Shown piece by piece: positions 7,081 to 16,000 of a DNA stretch of 50,283 nt (positions are counted from its first letter, which is position 1; every line of letters begins with the position of its first letter). Below the pieces are notes generated by a model. The model was not told the origin of the DNA and searched no databases. It saw only the letters and a list, made by a program, of their open reading frames with translations. The position numbers were made by a program, and so were the translations under genes. Origin of the DNA: Celeribacter persicus (GTDB lineage: Bacteria; Pseudomonadota; Alphaproteobacteria; Rhodobacterales; Rhodobacteraceae); assembly GCF_003050785.1 (NCBI RefSeq), contig NZ_QAOH01000021.1:1-50283 (forward strand). The letters are read 5' to 3'.

Positions 7081-9717
7081 GTGATGTCGGACAGTGCAAG
7101 TATTGAGAAAAGCGACGATACTGTCCCTCAACGAATTCTGGCGTGGTCGAAGAGCCGCCCGCTATGGCAACGCGATGCGCTGCGCCGCATTGTCCTGAAC
7201 GGCTATCCGGACGAAGAGGCGTTCGAGGAATTATTGGCACTTTGCAAGAAAGAGCATGGCGATCAGACCGTGACGCTGGCAGCCAAGCCACTCTCGAAGG
7301 ACCATTTGCCGGTTGATCCTGGTGCCGGCGAGTCGATTTCCCTGTCCGGCATCGCAAATGTATCTGGTGTCAACCAGCTCGCAACCGGCCAGACCCTGAA
7401 CTTCGAAGAGTCCGGACTGACCATAGTTTACGGGCAGAACGGCACCGGAAAATCTGGCTATACGCGGATTCTCAAAAAGGCTTGTCGCTCACGACATGCT
7501 GGCGAGATCATACCTGATGTTTACAGCGTTTCACCGACGCGCACAGCAAAGGCCGATCTGAAAATAACCCGTACCAGCGGCGCAGCGGAAACGGTCGCAT
7601 GGGAAGATGAGGGCGAGGCCGCAGAGATGCTTTCCGCCATCACGGTCTTCGACCGGGATGCGGCTTCGGTACATGTTCAGAAGAAGAACGAGGTTTGGTT
7701 TCGCCCCTTCGGCCTTGATATTCCGGATGACCTCGCCGGTGTCTGTCAGGAAATTAAGGCACGCCTGACAACCGAGAAAGAAACACTAGAGCAAAAGCGT
7801 AACTCTGTTTTCGTCAATCCGATCTGGTCAAGCCGCTCTGCCCTCGGCAAAGCCCTGTCTTCGCTTCGTCATGATACCGACATCGCTGCCCTAACGCCCA
7901 AGACAGCCTTTTCGGATGCGGACGAAGCGCGCCTTATCAAGCTTCAGGCCGATCTCGCTCAAGACCCCGCCGTGGCGGCGCAAGCGCAGCGCGACTACGC
8001 GGCTCAGCTCGATCAACTGGAATCCTATTTGAAGCGGATCGAGCAGGCGTTGAATAGCGAGGCCATTCAGGCGCTTCATGCGACGAAAAAAGGTGCTGAC
8101 GACATGCGCATGGCCGCCAACACGGCAGCGCATGATGCATTTTCCGGATTGGCGCTTGAGGGCGTTGGTGAAACCGTCTGGCGGACTCTCTGGGAATCCG
8201 CCAGAGCATATTCGCAAGTGGCGAAGAGCGCCGGTACAGCGTTTCCACCATCGTCAGGAGATATCTGCGTTCTGTGCCATCAGGAGATCGACGAGCCCAC
8301 TGCCGCGCGGATGCTTGGCTTTGAGGACTTCATCAAGGAGGACACTGAAACCAAAGCGGCAGAGGCCGAGCGTGTCTTCAAGGAAGCAGAGCAAAAATTC
8401 CGCGCTGTGGTCGTTCACGTAAACAAAGTCTCTGCGGCCTATCGGAGTTTGAAAGCCGGCAACTTCGCGCTCGCAAGGCAAGTACTGCGCTTCATCGCGC
8501 TTACGCGGCGTGTGCAGGTGCAAACGCTTGCGCGGCTCTCCGGCGAAGATGTTCCGACTCCGTTGGCTTTGCCTGAATCCGTCGCGGAGCCCGTAAACAC
8601 GGAAGCCGCGCATACCCGCGCCTATGCGGCTTCTCTCAATGACGCATCCGGGGGCGAAGCACGAGAAGCCGTACTCAACGAACAGGCCAATCTGCAGGAT
8701 CGGAAACAAAGTCACGAGCTTCTGGATATCGCAAAAACAGAGATCGCGAGGCTCTCAGAGCTAAAGCGCATTGAAGACTGCTTGCGCGACACTGCCACCA
8801 CGGCGATCACGCGGCTCGGGAACGAAATCGCCGACAACTTGATCACGCCGCGTATGCGCGATCGGTTCCAACAAGAGATCGTCGCGCTGGCTGGCAATCG
8901 CGTACGGGTTGAGGTCGTGCGCTCGGGAGGCAAATTCGGTTCACCGCAATACGAGGTAAAGCTCTATGCCAACCCCAAGGCCAAGGTCCATGATGTGCTC
9001 AGTGAGGGCGAGCAGACCTGTGTGGCGTTGGCCTCATACCTCACCGAACTAGCCAATGCATCGCATACATCGGCGCTTGTGTTCGATGATCCGGTCTCAT
9101 CACTCGATCATCGCTGGCGCTCAAAAGTCGCCAAGCGCCTGGCAAAGGAAGCCGGCGTGCGGCAGGTTATCGTGTTCACGCATGACATGATATTCGTAAA
9201 CGATCTGGCGCAATTGGCTTCGGAGCGAAATACGCCGACTGCGCTGGCGCATCTCTCGCGCGGACAGGATGTCGTTGGCATCGTGAACAAGGATTTGCCG
9301 TGGACGGCCTCTAGTATTCCAGATCGGATTGACAAAATTGAAAAAGAAGCCCGCGCTGCAAAGCGCTTGTTCGAGGAGAACAACGACGAGGGCTACAAAA
9401 CGGCAGTATCTTCGCTCTACAGTCGATTGCGGGCGACTTGGGAACGGGCGCTAGAAGACATCGTATTTGCCAATGTCGTGGTGCGTCACCGAGATTACAT
9501 AAACACCAAGGATTTGAAGCGTGTAACAGCCCTGGAAGAGGGAGATGTCCAAACTTTCCAAAATGGATTCAAAAAGTGCTGTGACTTCGTCGATGCGCAT
9601 GATCCTTCCCGCGGCCATGATCCCGAGCCACCGGAGCCATCCGAAGTCATGGCCGACATCAAGTCGTTGAAGGACTGGTCTGAAGGTTTGCGCACCAAGA
9701 TGAAGCGCGTTTCTTGA
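7081..9717 (+). CDS. AAA (ABC/SMC-type) ATPase with zinc hook, RloC/PrrC-like architecture
   Basis: An 878-residue split ABC-type ATPase. Walker A GQNGTGKS lies at 118-125. A coiled-coil region follows with a CVLC zinc-hook-like pair near residue 396. The ABC signature LSEGEQT is near 640, Walker B LVFDDPVSSLD near 667, and the switch histidine VFTHD near 700. The last 100 residues form a separate helical domain containing RATWERALEDIV and VVVRHRDY, resembling the C-terminal domains of toxic ATPases of the RloC/PrrC kind, where that domain is an anticodon nuclease of HEPN type. I cannot map the nuclease triad with confidence. GTG 7081 has AGAGGG 7 bases upstream; ATG 7084 is the alternative. 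Probable defence ATPase. Confidence 0.82.
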   Translation: MMSDSASIEKSDDTVPQRILAWSKSRPLWQRDALRRIVLNGYPDEEAFEELLALCKKEHGDQTVTLAAKPLSKDHLPVDPGAGESISLSGIANVSGVNQLATGQTLNFEESGLTIVYGQNGTGKSGYTRILKKACRSRHAGEIIPDVYSVSPTRTAKADLKITRTSGAAETVAWEDEGEAAEMLSAITVFDRDAASVHVQKKNEVWFRPFGLDIPDDLAGVCQEIKARLTTEKETLEQKRNSVFVNPIWSSRSALGKALSSLRHDTDIAALTPKTAFSDADEARLIKLQADLAQDPAVAAQAQRDYAAQLDQLESYLKRIEQALNSEAIQALHATKKGADDMRMAANTAAHDAFSGLALEGVGETVWRTLWESARAYSQVAKSAGTAFPPSSGDICVLCHQEIDEPTAARMLGFEDFIKEDTETKAAEAERVFKEAEQKFRAVVVHVNKVSAAYRSLKAGNFALARQVLRFIALTRRVQVQTLARLSGEDVPTPLALPESVAEPVNTEAAHTRAYAASLNDASGGEAREAVLNEQANLQDRKQSHELLDIAKTEIARLSELKRIEDCLRDTATTAITRLGNEIADNLITPRMRDRFQQEIVALAGNRVRVEVVRSGGKFGSPQYEVKLYANPKAKVHDVLSEGEQTCVALASYLTELANASHTSALVFDDPVSSLDHRWRSKVAKRLAKEAGVRQVIVFTHDMIFVNDLAQLASERNTPTALAHLSRGQDVVGIVNKDLPWTASSIPDRIDKIEKEARAAKRLFEENNDEGYKTAVSSLYSRLRATWERALEDIVFANVVVRHRDYINTKDLKRVTALEEGDVQTFQNGFKKCCDFVDAHDPSRGHDPEPPEPSEVMADIKSLKDWSEGLRTKMKRVS

Positions 9718-9831
9718 CGAAATAGTAACTACGTCATGGCTCTTTCTGAATGCCGTTCGCTTTGCCTTTGATATCAATACATCTTACTAAACAATCAACT
9801 AGTACCAACGCACTTGAAGGAGAGTCGAGCT

Positions 9832-10026
9832 ATGAAACAGGCGACAAGGCAGTATGGCCCCCTCCAGCCCCTCGCCGAACAACACTGCATCACGACCAAG
9901 CTCGATGCTCTGATGGCCCTATGCGATCAGCCGGAGGCCAACTTCACCGCCATTACCCGCAGCAAACTCCTCGACTCCGCGCTGCACGAGGCCATGGAGC
10001 TTGCTGTAAAAGCAGTCAACGCATGA
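9832..10026 (+). pseudogene. C-terminal remnant of type I restriction specificity subunit HsdS
   Basis: A 64-residue frame containing PLAEQHCITTKLDALMALCD, which closely resembles the conserved distal end of HsdS, usually of the form Q-H-R-I-V-A-K-V-D-E-L-M-A-L-C-D. HsdS is normally about 400 residues and recognises DNA through two target domains; both are missing, and no hsdM or hsdR is nearby. Yet the piece has its own ATG with AAGGAGAG upstream, and its stop overlaps the next gene's start as ATGA. It is therefore either a decayed fragment or a retained small protein coupled to the metallo-hydrolase. HsdS identity is fairly sure, function is not. Confidence 0.7.
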
Positions 10027-11315
10027 CCAAAATTTGCGCGGTTCATCGGTTCTTTCCAGTCGGGCAAGGCTTGTTTGTCACCGGTTCGGTAGAGTTCTGG
10101 CCTCCCGCACGACGACCCCGCCGAATTGTAGATACTGGCGGACCGCCCAGGCCGGCTCCAGTGGGGCCATATCGCTGGGTCTATGACTGTGGTTCCAGTT
10201 CGGGAAAGCGGCTGGTCACCAACGCGATCGACGATCTGAAACGTGATTGCCAAGGTGAGAAAATCGACCTTCTCAACCTATCGCATTTCCACAATGACCA
10301 CATCAGCGGTGTCGTTGAACTGCTGAATAAGATCGGCGCCAAGACGGTAATGCTACCGTGGGCACCCCTGTGGCACCGGCTGCTGATCGGGTTTGAACAA
10401 GGGCTGAGGGCAGAAGACCCCGAGATGTTGTTCTATGTCGACCCCGTGCGATACTTCATCCAGGAAGCGGGTGAAGGGTTTGAACAGGTCCTGTTCGTTA
10501 TGCCCTCTAACGAAGATGGGCCGCCATTCTCGACGGAACCGACAGCAGCCCCCGAACCGCCCGAAGACTTAGATGACCCCGACAAGCCGTCCGGGCCCGG
10601 CGAACCCGTTTCGTACGGAGATTTGGAAGGGGCATATGGTCACTTGGACCATCGCGTTCGGATGCTGCGATCTGGTAAAACAATTGTCATCCATGGGGTT
10701 TGGGAATTTCTGCCCTACAATGATCCCGCTACAGTACCTGATGACCCATTCGGGTTTGCGTTAAAAGTGGAATCGTATCGAGGATCGCTGCTGAACGGAA
10801 ACGAAGACAAACGGCAAAGCGCTCTTGATGAACTGCGGACGCTCTATGAGGCGACCTTTGGTCGTGGGGCGGCCATGAACAATGTCAGTCTGATGCTTTA
10901 TGGCGGTGCAGTTGGCCCTTGGGCGGGGCAGAGTATCTGTAATTGCGAATGTTTGTATCACCGACTTATCGGCGCTTGCGGCTGTTGGAAGGAACATGAA
11001 ACGAGAGGTGCGATCCTGCTAACGGGCGATGGGAACCTGAATAGTGCCGCAAAGTGGGAAGATTTGGAGAGTTACCTTGATGCGCGCCGCGCAAGACGCG
11101 TTAGCGTATTTCAGGTTGCGCATCATGGTGCGAGGGTCAATTGGCACGACGGCCTTGCAGCACTTGTTGCGCCGAAGACAAGCGTATTCAGCTCTGAGCC
11201 ACGCCGTAGTTACGGCCACCCGCATGCAGAAGTACTGCGAGATTTCTGGACGTTTGGACCGATCCAAGTGGATCAGCTGTCAGGGTATTCAGTTCGAATT
11301 CTTCTGGAGCGTTGA
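10023..11315 (+). CDS. Metallo-beta-lactamase-fold hydrolase, ComEC-like, no membrane domain
   Basis: A 430-residue soluble protein. The first metal-binding motif is HFHNDH at 88-93 (HxHxDH). Later come LLTGDGN near residue 335, then VAHHG near 360 and SYGHPHAEVL near 395, the order seen in the MBL domain of ComEC/Rec2 and its free-standing relatives. A poorly conserved proline-rich insert lies at about 165-195. No signal peptide or membrane helix is seen. It begins within the stop of the HsdS remnant, so the two are translationally coupled, and it follows the ATPase gene on the same strand. Stand-alone ComEC-like MBL proteins occur beside ATPases in defence islands; a nuclease role is inference. 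Confidence 0.8.
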   Translation: MTKICAVHRFFPVGQGLFVTGSVEFWPPARRPRRIVDTGGPPRPAPVGPYRWVYDCGSSSGKRLVTNAIDDLKRDCQGEKIDLLNLSHFHNDHISGVVELLNKIGAKTVMLPWAPLWHRLLIGFEQGLRAEDPEMLFYVDPVRYFIQEAGEGFEQVLFVMPSNEDGPPFSTEPTAAPEPPEDLDDPDKPSGPGEPVSYGDLEGAYGHLDHRVRMLRSGKTIVIHGVWEFLPYNDPATVPDDPFGFALKVESYRGSLLNGNEDKRQSALDELRTLYEATFGRGAAMNNVSLMLYGGAVGPWAGQSICNCECLYHRLIGACGCWKEHETRGAILLTGDGNLNSAAKWEDLESYLDARRARRVSVFQVAHHGARVNWHDGLAALVAPKTSVFSSEPRRSYGHPHAEVLRDFWTFGPIQVDQLSGYSVRILLER

Positions 11316-11397
11316 TTTGGGTGTGTTGAGATAGACTGAGCATTAATGGGGGTGCAGCGACTATCCGAAACGGCCGCAGACCGTCGTTTGAGCTGGC

Positions 11398-11452
11398 AAA
11401 ATGCTGCGCTCTGCATGAACGGCCGCAATGGCGGAGCGCAATGCAGCATTTT
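11398..11452. repeat. Long imperfect inverted repeat between the convergent MBL and recombinase genes
   Basis: AAAATGCTGC at 11398-11407 pairs with GCAGCATTTT at 11443-11452. Inside it GCGCTC pairs with GAGCGC after a 3-4 base bulge, giving a stem of about 16 bp. An ACGGCCGCA motif occurs in the loop and again about 50 bases upstream. It may act as a two-way terminator between convergent genes, or be a copy of a dispersed repeat. A related-looking run with AGCGGCCGTTCGCAGC occurs near 6880-6900. Confidence 0.6.
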
Positions 11453-11505
11453 GACTTGATGGGCAAGGTCGGCTTTGGGCCGTCTGTTAAGACGGCCCTT
11501 TGCCT

Positions 11506-12138
11506 TCAGATTTCTACCGCCTCGGCGATGGTCAGCGCATCTTCGAGTTCAACACCGAGATAGCGCACCGTGCTATCCATTTTCGTATGGCCCAACAAAA
11601 GCTGAACCGCGCGTAGGTTGCCGGTCTTGCGGTATATCTGCGCGACCTTGGTGCGCCGCATAGAGTGGGTGCCATAGGCGCTCGGCTCTAGGCCGATTGA
11701 GCTCACCCATTCACGCACCAGGCGAGCGTATTGCCTCGTCGAAATATGCAGGCGCTCGTGGAAGCGGCCAGGCCACAAATGTTCCGATCCGATCATCAAG
11801 GGATCCTCGAGCCAAGCCGCGACAGCCTTTCGCGTTCCCTCGGTGATCTCGAAGCTGACCGGTTTACGCGTCTTGCTCTGGACGATTGAAGCGCGGTGCT
11901 TGACCTGTCCGGCAGCATAGACGTCAGCGACCTTGAGCTTTACTAGATCGCAGCCCCGCAACTTGCTGTCGATGGCGAGATTGAATAGCGCCAGCTCTCG
12001 GATTTTCTGCGCGATCTCAAGACGAACCCGGATCGCCCAGACGTGTTTCGGTGCAAGCGGTCGCTTCTGGCCGACGATCCGCCCCTTGTTCCAAGCTGGG
12101 CGACATGCACGAATTGCAGGCAGGTTTGTAGTTGGCAT
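11506..12138 (-). CDS. Short tyrosine-type site-specific recombinase
   Basis: A 210-residue catalytic-domain-only integrase. The expected residues are present: Arg61 (SKLRGCDL), Lys90, His158 and Arg161 (GTHSMRR), His184 (LLGHT) and the nucleophile Tyr193 (STVRYLG). The N-terminal SAM-like core-binding domain of full integrases (usually 300-400 residues in total) is missing; in its place is a short basic segment, PTTNLPAIRACRPAWNKGR. Proteins of just this form are common in alpha- and gammaproteobacterial islands, so it is probably a complete short form and not a broken gene. ATG 12138 was chosen to match that family opening; the frame extends to 12183. It lies downstream of the HEPN-like gene on the same strand. 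Confidence 0.85.
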   Translation of the reverse strand: MPTTNLPAIRACRPAWNKGRIVGQKRPLAPKHVWAIRVRLEIAQKIRELALFNLAIDSKLRGCDLVKLKVADVYAAGQVKHRASIVQSKTRKPVSFEITEGTRKAVAAWLEDPLMIGSEHLWPGRFHERLHISTRQYARLVREWVSSIGLEPSAYGTHSMRRTKVAQIYRKTGNLRAVQLLLGHTKMDSTVRYLGVELEDALTIAEAVEI

Positions 12139-12296
12139 AGTGGTTGCTCCCATCCACCACGCCCACCACGTCCTCGGCAGCATGCCGACACCCGATCATA
12201 CCACACTCGCCACGCTTAAAGGCGATCAAGTCGAACAAAGCATGCCGCGCCGCCGCAAGTCTGCTTCGAGCCCAAACTCGTCTCTCAATCACCTGC

Positions 12297-12983
12297 CTAT
12301 CCACGCCAATCTCCACTACCGTCACCGGGCCATTCCAATGGCGCAACGTTGCCTTCCCTGTTCGTGTAGACGGGCAGCCCGTCCTTCTCGACGAGCGGGC
12401 TGAAGGCGCCTGGGTTGCGGGCGTACATACCCACCATCAAATCCACGGTCTTGTGGGGAGCTGACAACATACAATTCACCATATCAATCCCATCTTCTGT
12501 GCGTCGATAGGTGGAGTCGGTCCCGTTGGGCCAGTGTACTCTGAAGCCGCACATGAGGCCCTCACGGTCTGCAAGCACTTCCATCATTCCCTTGTAGTGG
12601 GCGTCATAGGGAATTGCCCTTCCTGCTTGGTCTCCCCATACACGTCGGGCGCTTTGTTCAATGCTGAAAAAAGCAGCAACGAATGCTTTTGCGGAAAGAA
12701 GGATCCGATCAAGTTCTTCGAACGAGATCTCGAAGCCTTTGTTTCCACTGATACCGCCGCGGCAACGGAAACCATTTTCGGTTAAAATGTAATCCGAGTG
12801 GCTGATAGCATTTCGCAGCTGGCTATTGTAAAATTCGTCGAAAATTGATCCCACCCCGAGACCAGCTTCTTCCGAAAGCGTTTTTATGATCTCGATTTTT
12901 CGGCCAGTCGGTACTCCGCGTTTTTTGAAGGCCTTTTGCTCCCGCTTCGACAGGTATTCGGAGTATGGGTTGGGGCTATACAT
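12297..12983 (-). CDS. Small protein with a HEPN-like RNAISH motif, partner of the 1357-residue protein
   Basis: A 228-residue protein I cannot assign to a named family. Residues 28-62 form predicted helices ending in QLRNAISHSDY, where R57-x4-H62 fits the R-x4-6-H catalytic signature of HEPN ribonucleases. The rest, with FRVHWPNGTDSTYRR and a tail rich in G, P and W, has no motif I know. AAGGG lies 4 bases before the ATG at 12983. The gene starts 22 bases after the stop of the large gene at 13006-17079 on the same strand, so the two form an operon. The gene is clearly more A+T-rich than its core neighbours. HEPN assignment rests on one short motif and the helical context. Confidence 0.65.
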   Translation of the reverse strand: MYSPNPYSEYLSKREQKAFKKRGVPTGRKIEIIKTLSEEAGLGVGSIFDEFYNSQLRNAISHSDYILTENGFRCRGGISGNKGFEISFEELDRILLSAKAFVAAFFSIEQSARRVWGDQAGRAIPYDAHYKGMMEVLADREGLMCGFRVHWPNGTDSTYRRTEDGIDMVNCMLSAPHKTVDLMVGMYARNPGAFSPLVEKDGLPVYTNREGNVAPLEWPGDGSGDWRG

Positions 12984-13005
12984 GACCCTTCACTTCGGGT
13001 AGAGA

Positions 13006-16000
13006 TCAGTACCGCAACCGCTTCCTGATCTTTGCCTCGTCGTCTTGCCAGTCGGCCTCGTGACGGTATCGATCAGCCATCTGGCGCAGCATGGCGGCGA
13101 CCTTCGGATGCGTGTAGTCGGACGCCTTCGCCCAGGTCTCGTACCGTTCCGCCAGCTCGCGTTCCTGGGCGCCGCCCTCACCCCGAAAGTGCGCACCCCG
13201 TGCGTTGTATTTCCCAATAACCATTCCCTCTGCCATGCGCTTCGACATCACATGCTCCAGAACCGTTCTCACGGGTTCACATGGCCATGTACCATCCGCG
13301 TCGCTGGGAGCGTTGGAAAGTAGCTCTCCGATCTTGTAGTCGGCAATCTTCGAGCGTGACAGGTCGGCACAAATCTTCTGTGCCTTGGAAACCCATGCTT
13401 CGAGCAATTCAGCTTCAATCTCGCCCTCTTTGTTGCGTCCAGGAATCCCCTTGAGAAGATCAAGGAGGTGGTATGCGTTTTCGGCGAGGCGCTGGTCGTC
13501 AGGTGATACCTCTTGGCCTTTTGGAGCGTCATCGCTTTTGAATGCCAAGGCTATGGCCTCGCAGAAGATGGACGGATCACTGTTGACTTGCCGTTCAATG
13601 TTTTCCGCCCTTCCTTGGTCATATCGAAAGGCCCCAAGGTAACCGAACTCCAGCTGCGCGAGTTTTTCCGACCCAATCGTGCCCCGCGCGGTCAATATTT
13701 CAATTGCCTTGCGGATGGCGTAACCATCAAGTTTTTTTGCCAGGGTGGCCGCCTCGTTTGAGCGCGGCGCCTCTTCCAGCATTCTGTACAGCTGATCCGA
13801 TCCTACGCGTTCTAGATCGAAGTGGACGAATTGGAAGGCCGTCAAAGGACGCCCGGCATCGAGGAGTTCCGAAAGGGCTCTGGCTAGATCGGCTTCTGTC
13901 TGTCGTTGCCATCTTGGAATGACAACCTTCCAATATTCGCGCGAAACCTCGTCGCCCCGTTCAGCCACTGCTTCCCAAATCTCGCGCGAAAAGGGAGCGA
14001 GACAAAGCAGTTGCACTTCCGTGCTCGGGTCCGAATTAACCGTCAGGGAATTGATCAGACTTCGACCGTCTCGCTCCGATGCGGCGAGGAAACCGGAAAC
14101 AACTTCCCGACGCATCAATGAATCCGCTATGGAACCGTCGGCTAAAACGGCGCGTAGGAACACTTCCTGTTGGCTGACATCCGGCGTCTGTTGCGCGCAG
14201 AGGAACCCGATGACGTATGCGGCCTCTCCAGTGGCGGCAAGGCGCAGTATGCCACCGATACCGGCATGTGACGTGATCTCCTTCAACGCCTCAATCCGCT
14301 TCTTTTCGACCCAGGCCTCCCTTTCCTCAAAATCGGCGCCGTCATCGATGTCATCCCAGGATTCTTGCACCCAAGGCGACTTGAACAGCCAGGCATGTTT
14401 CCAAACGACGTCCTCTGGCTCTAGCGTTTCAAAGCACAGCCGCGCGGCGTCTATCTGTTCGCTTTCACCATTGTCAGGAGCATCGTCTTTTTTGTTTTTC
14501 ACTCTTTTTTGAGTGCGACGAAACGAGACTCGAATTCTCTCACGGAACCATGCCTTGTCTTCATCGCTTGCGCCCGTTGCCCACTCATCGACCTTTGCCC
14601 AGATCGCCGCCCGTTGGTTCGGTGCGATGCCAAGTATGTTCGTTACAAGGTCGTTGAGCGTGTGTCGGTCGTGGGATTCCCAATTGATAGCAAGCTCAAC
14701 ACAATGCTCGGAGAAGTTCCAACTTTCACCATAGGTCACTGGCTCTCCATATCCAAATGCGTAGTCACGCCATCTCGGTTTATGATTGTAATCACCCGTT
14801 CGCGAACCTAGCGCAATCTGGTCGACAATCAGCGTCCAGGCCACGCGTGGGTGTGACTTTGCCAACCGGGACATGGCCGCTTTGCGTTGTTCGACATCGG
14901 CGCCGGTCTGAGGCATCCAGCTTCTAAAGATCGACTCAAGGGAGTGGATCGGCTTGTTCAGCCAATTGTCGTCGATCTCGACCTCACTGAGTTTGGCAAG
15001 TATGTCGATCACTCGTGCGAAGTAGGTCGGCGACCAGGCCAGGTTTTCGAGTGCCCACAAAAGCCCAGTGCGAGGATTCGAGCCAAACAAGCCCGCCTCG
15101 GCAGGACGGAGAATTCCGAGCGCTTTCGGTGAGGCTTCTGCGAGATCCTCCTCGACAATTTCCAAGAAGGTCTCGGGAGCAGCTTCGGCGTACAACGGAA
15201 GATCTGAGTTGTGCGATTCAAGCTTTTCATCGGAGAGTGGGTGAAGAAGGTTCTTCACCAGACGTGCAGCGACCGCATCCAACGAAATGCCAGTCCGCGC
15301 GGCTGAGAGGTTTGCGCCATGGATGGCCATGAGCACAAGGCTCTCGGCAATTCCATCACGAAGTGCCCCCGAGATTTCTCGTGTCTTACCATAGATGCCA
15401 GCCGCCCAGCGGTCCTTTTCGGGCAAGTCCAAGGACGGATCGCGCTCGGAAAGAACAAGCTCGGTCGCTTCCTCGAAACGCTTCAAACTGTCGGCGGTAA
15501 CCCAGCGGGTTACCCCGTAGAGTGCGTCGATCTTCGAGATCACACCGCGAAAGCTGCCGACAGCCCACACCGGTGCCTCGTCCAATTGAAGTAGCGCCGA
15601 AAAAGCGTGCTCCAGTTCTGCGTATTCGGACTTGCCGGCAAGGTGACAAAGGATGAACTGGTCGGCAGGGTTTGACGCATTCCACGCGCCGGCTAACATC
15701 AACGGAAACAGCGTGGTCGCTAGATTCTGATCTTCGCTCCAGTCAGGCGTCTTCAGGGCAGAACTCTGAGACAGTCTTCGCCGCAGGACCGTCAATGAGT
15801 GCCCAGATTCATGGCCGAGTCGTTCTATCGCGTCCCTGCCCAATCCCATGTCGGACAACGCTTTGTCGAACGCGCTCCAGCTTAACGGGTCGATTGTTGC
15901 ATCAGCATCCAATTGAACCATGTTGCGTGGGGAAATGATGATCCCACCTAGTCGAGTCCCTGTTTGGGAGAGTTCTTTTTCTAGATCCGACCGGCAAATC

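Noticed and set aside
12017-12346. Minus-strand frame between the recombinase and the HEPN-like gene
   Set aside because: It overlaps both neighbours in other frames and has no clear ribosome site; a small real protein cannot be fully excluded.
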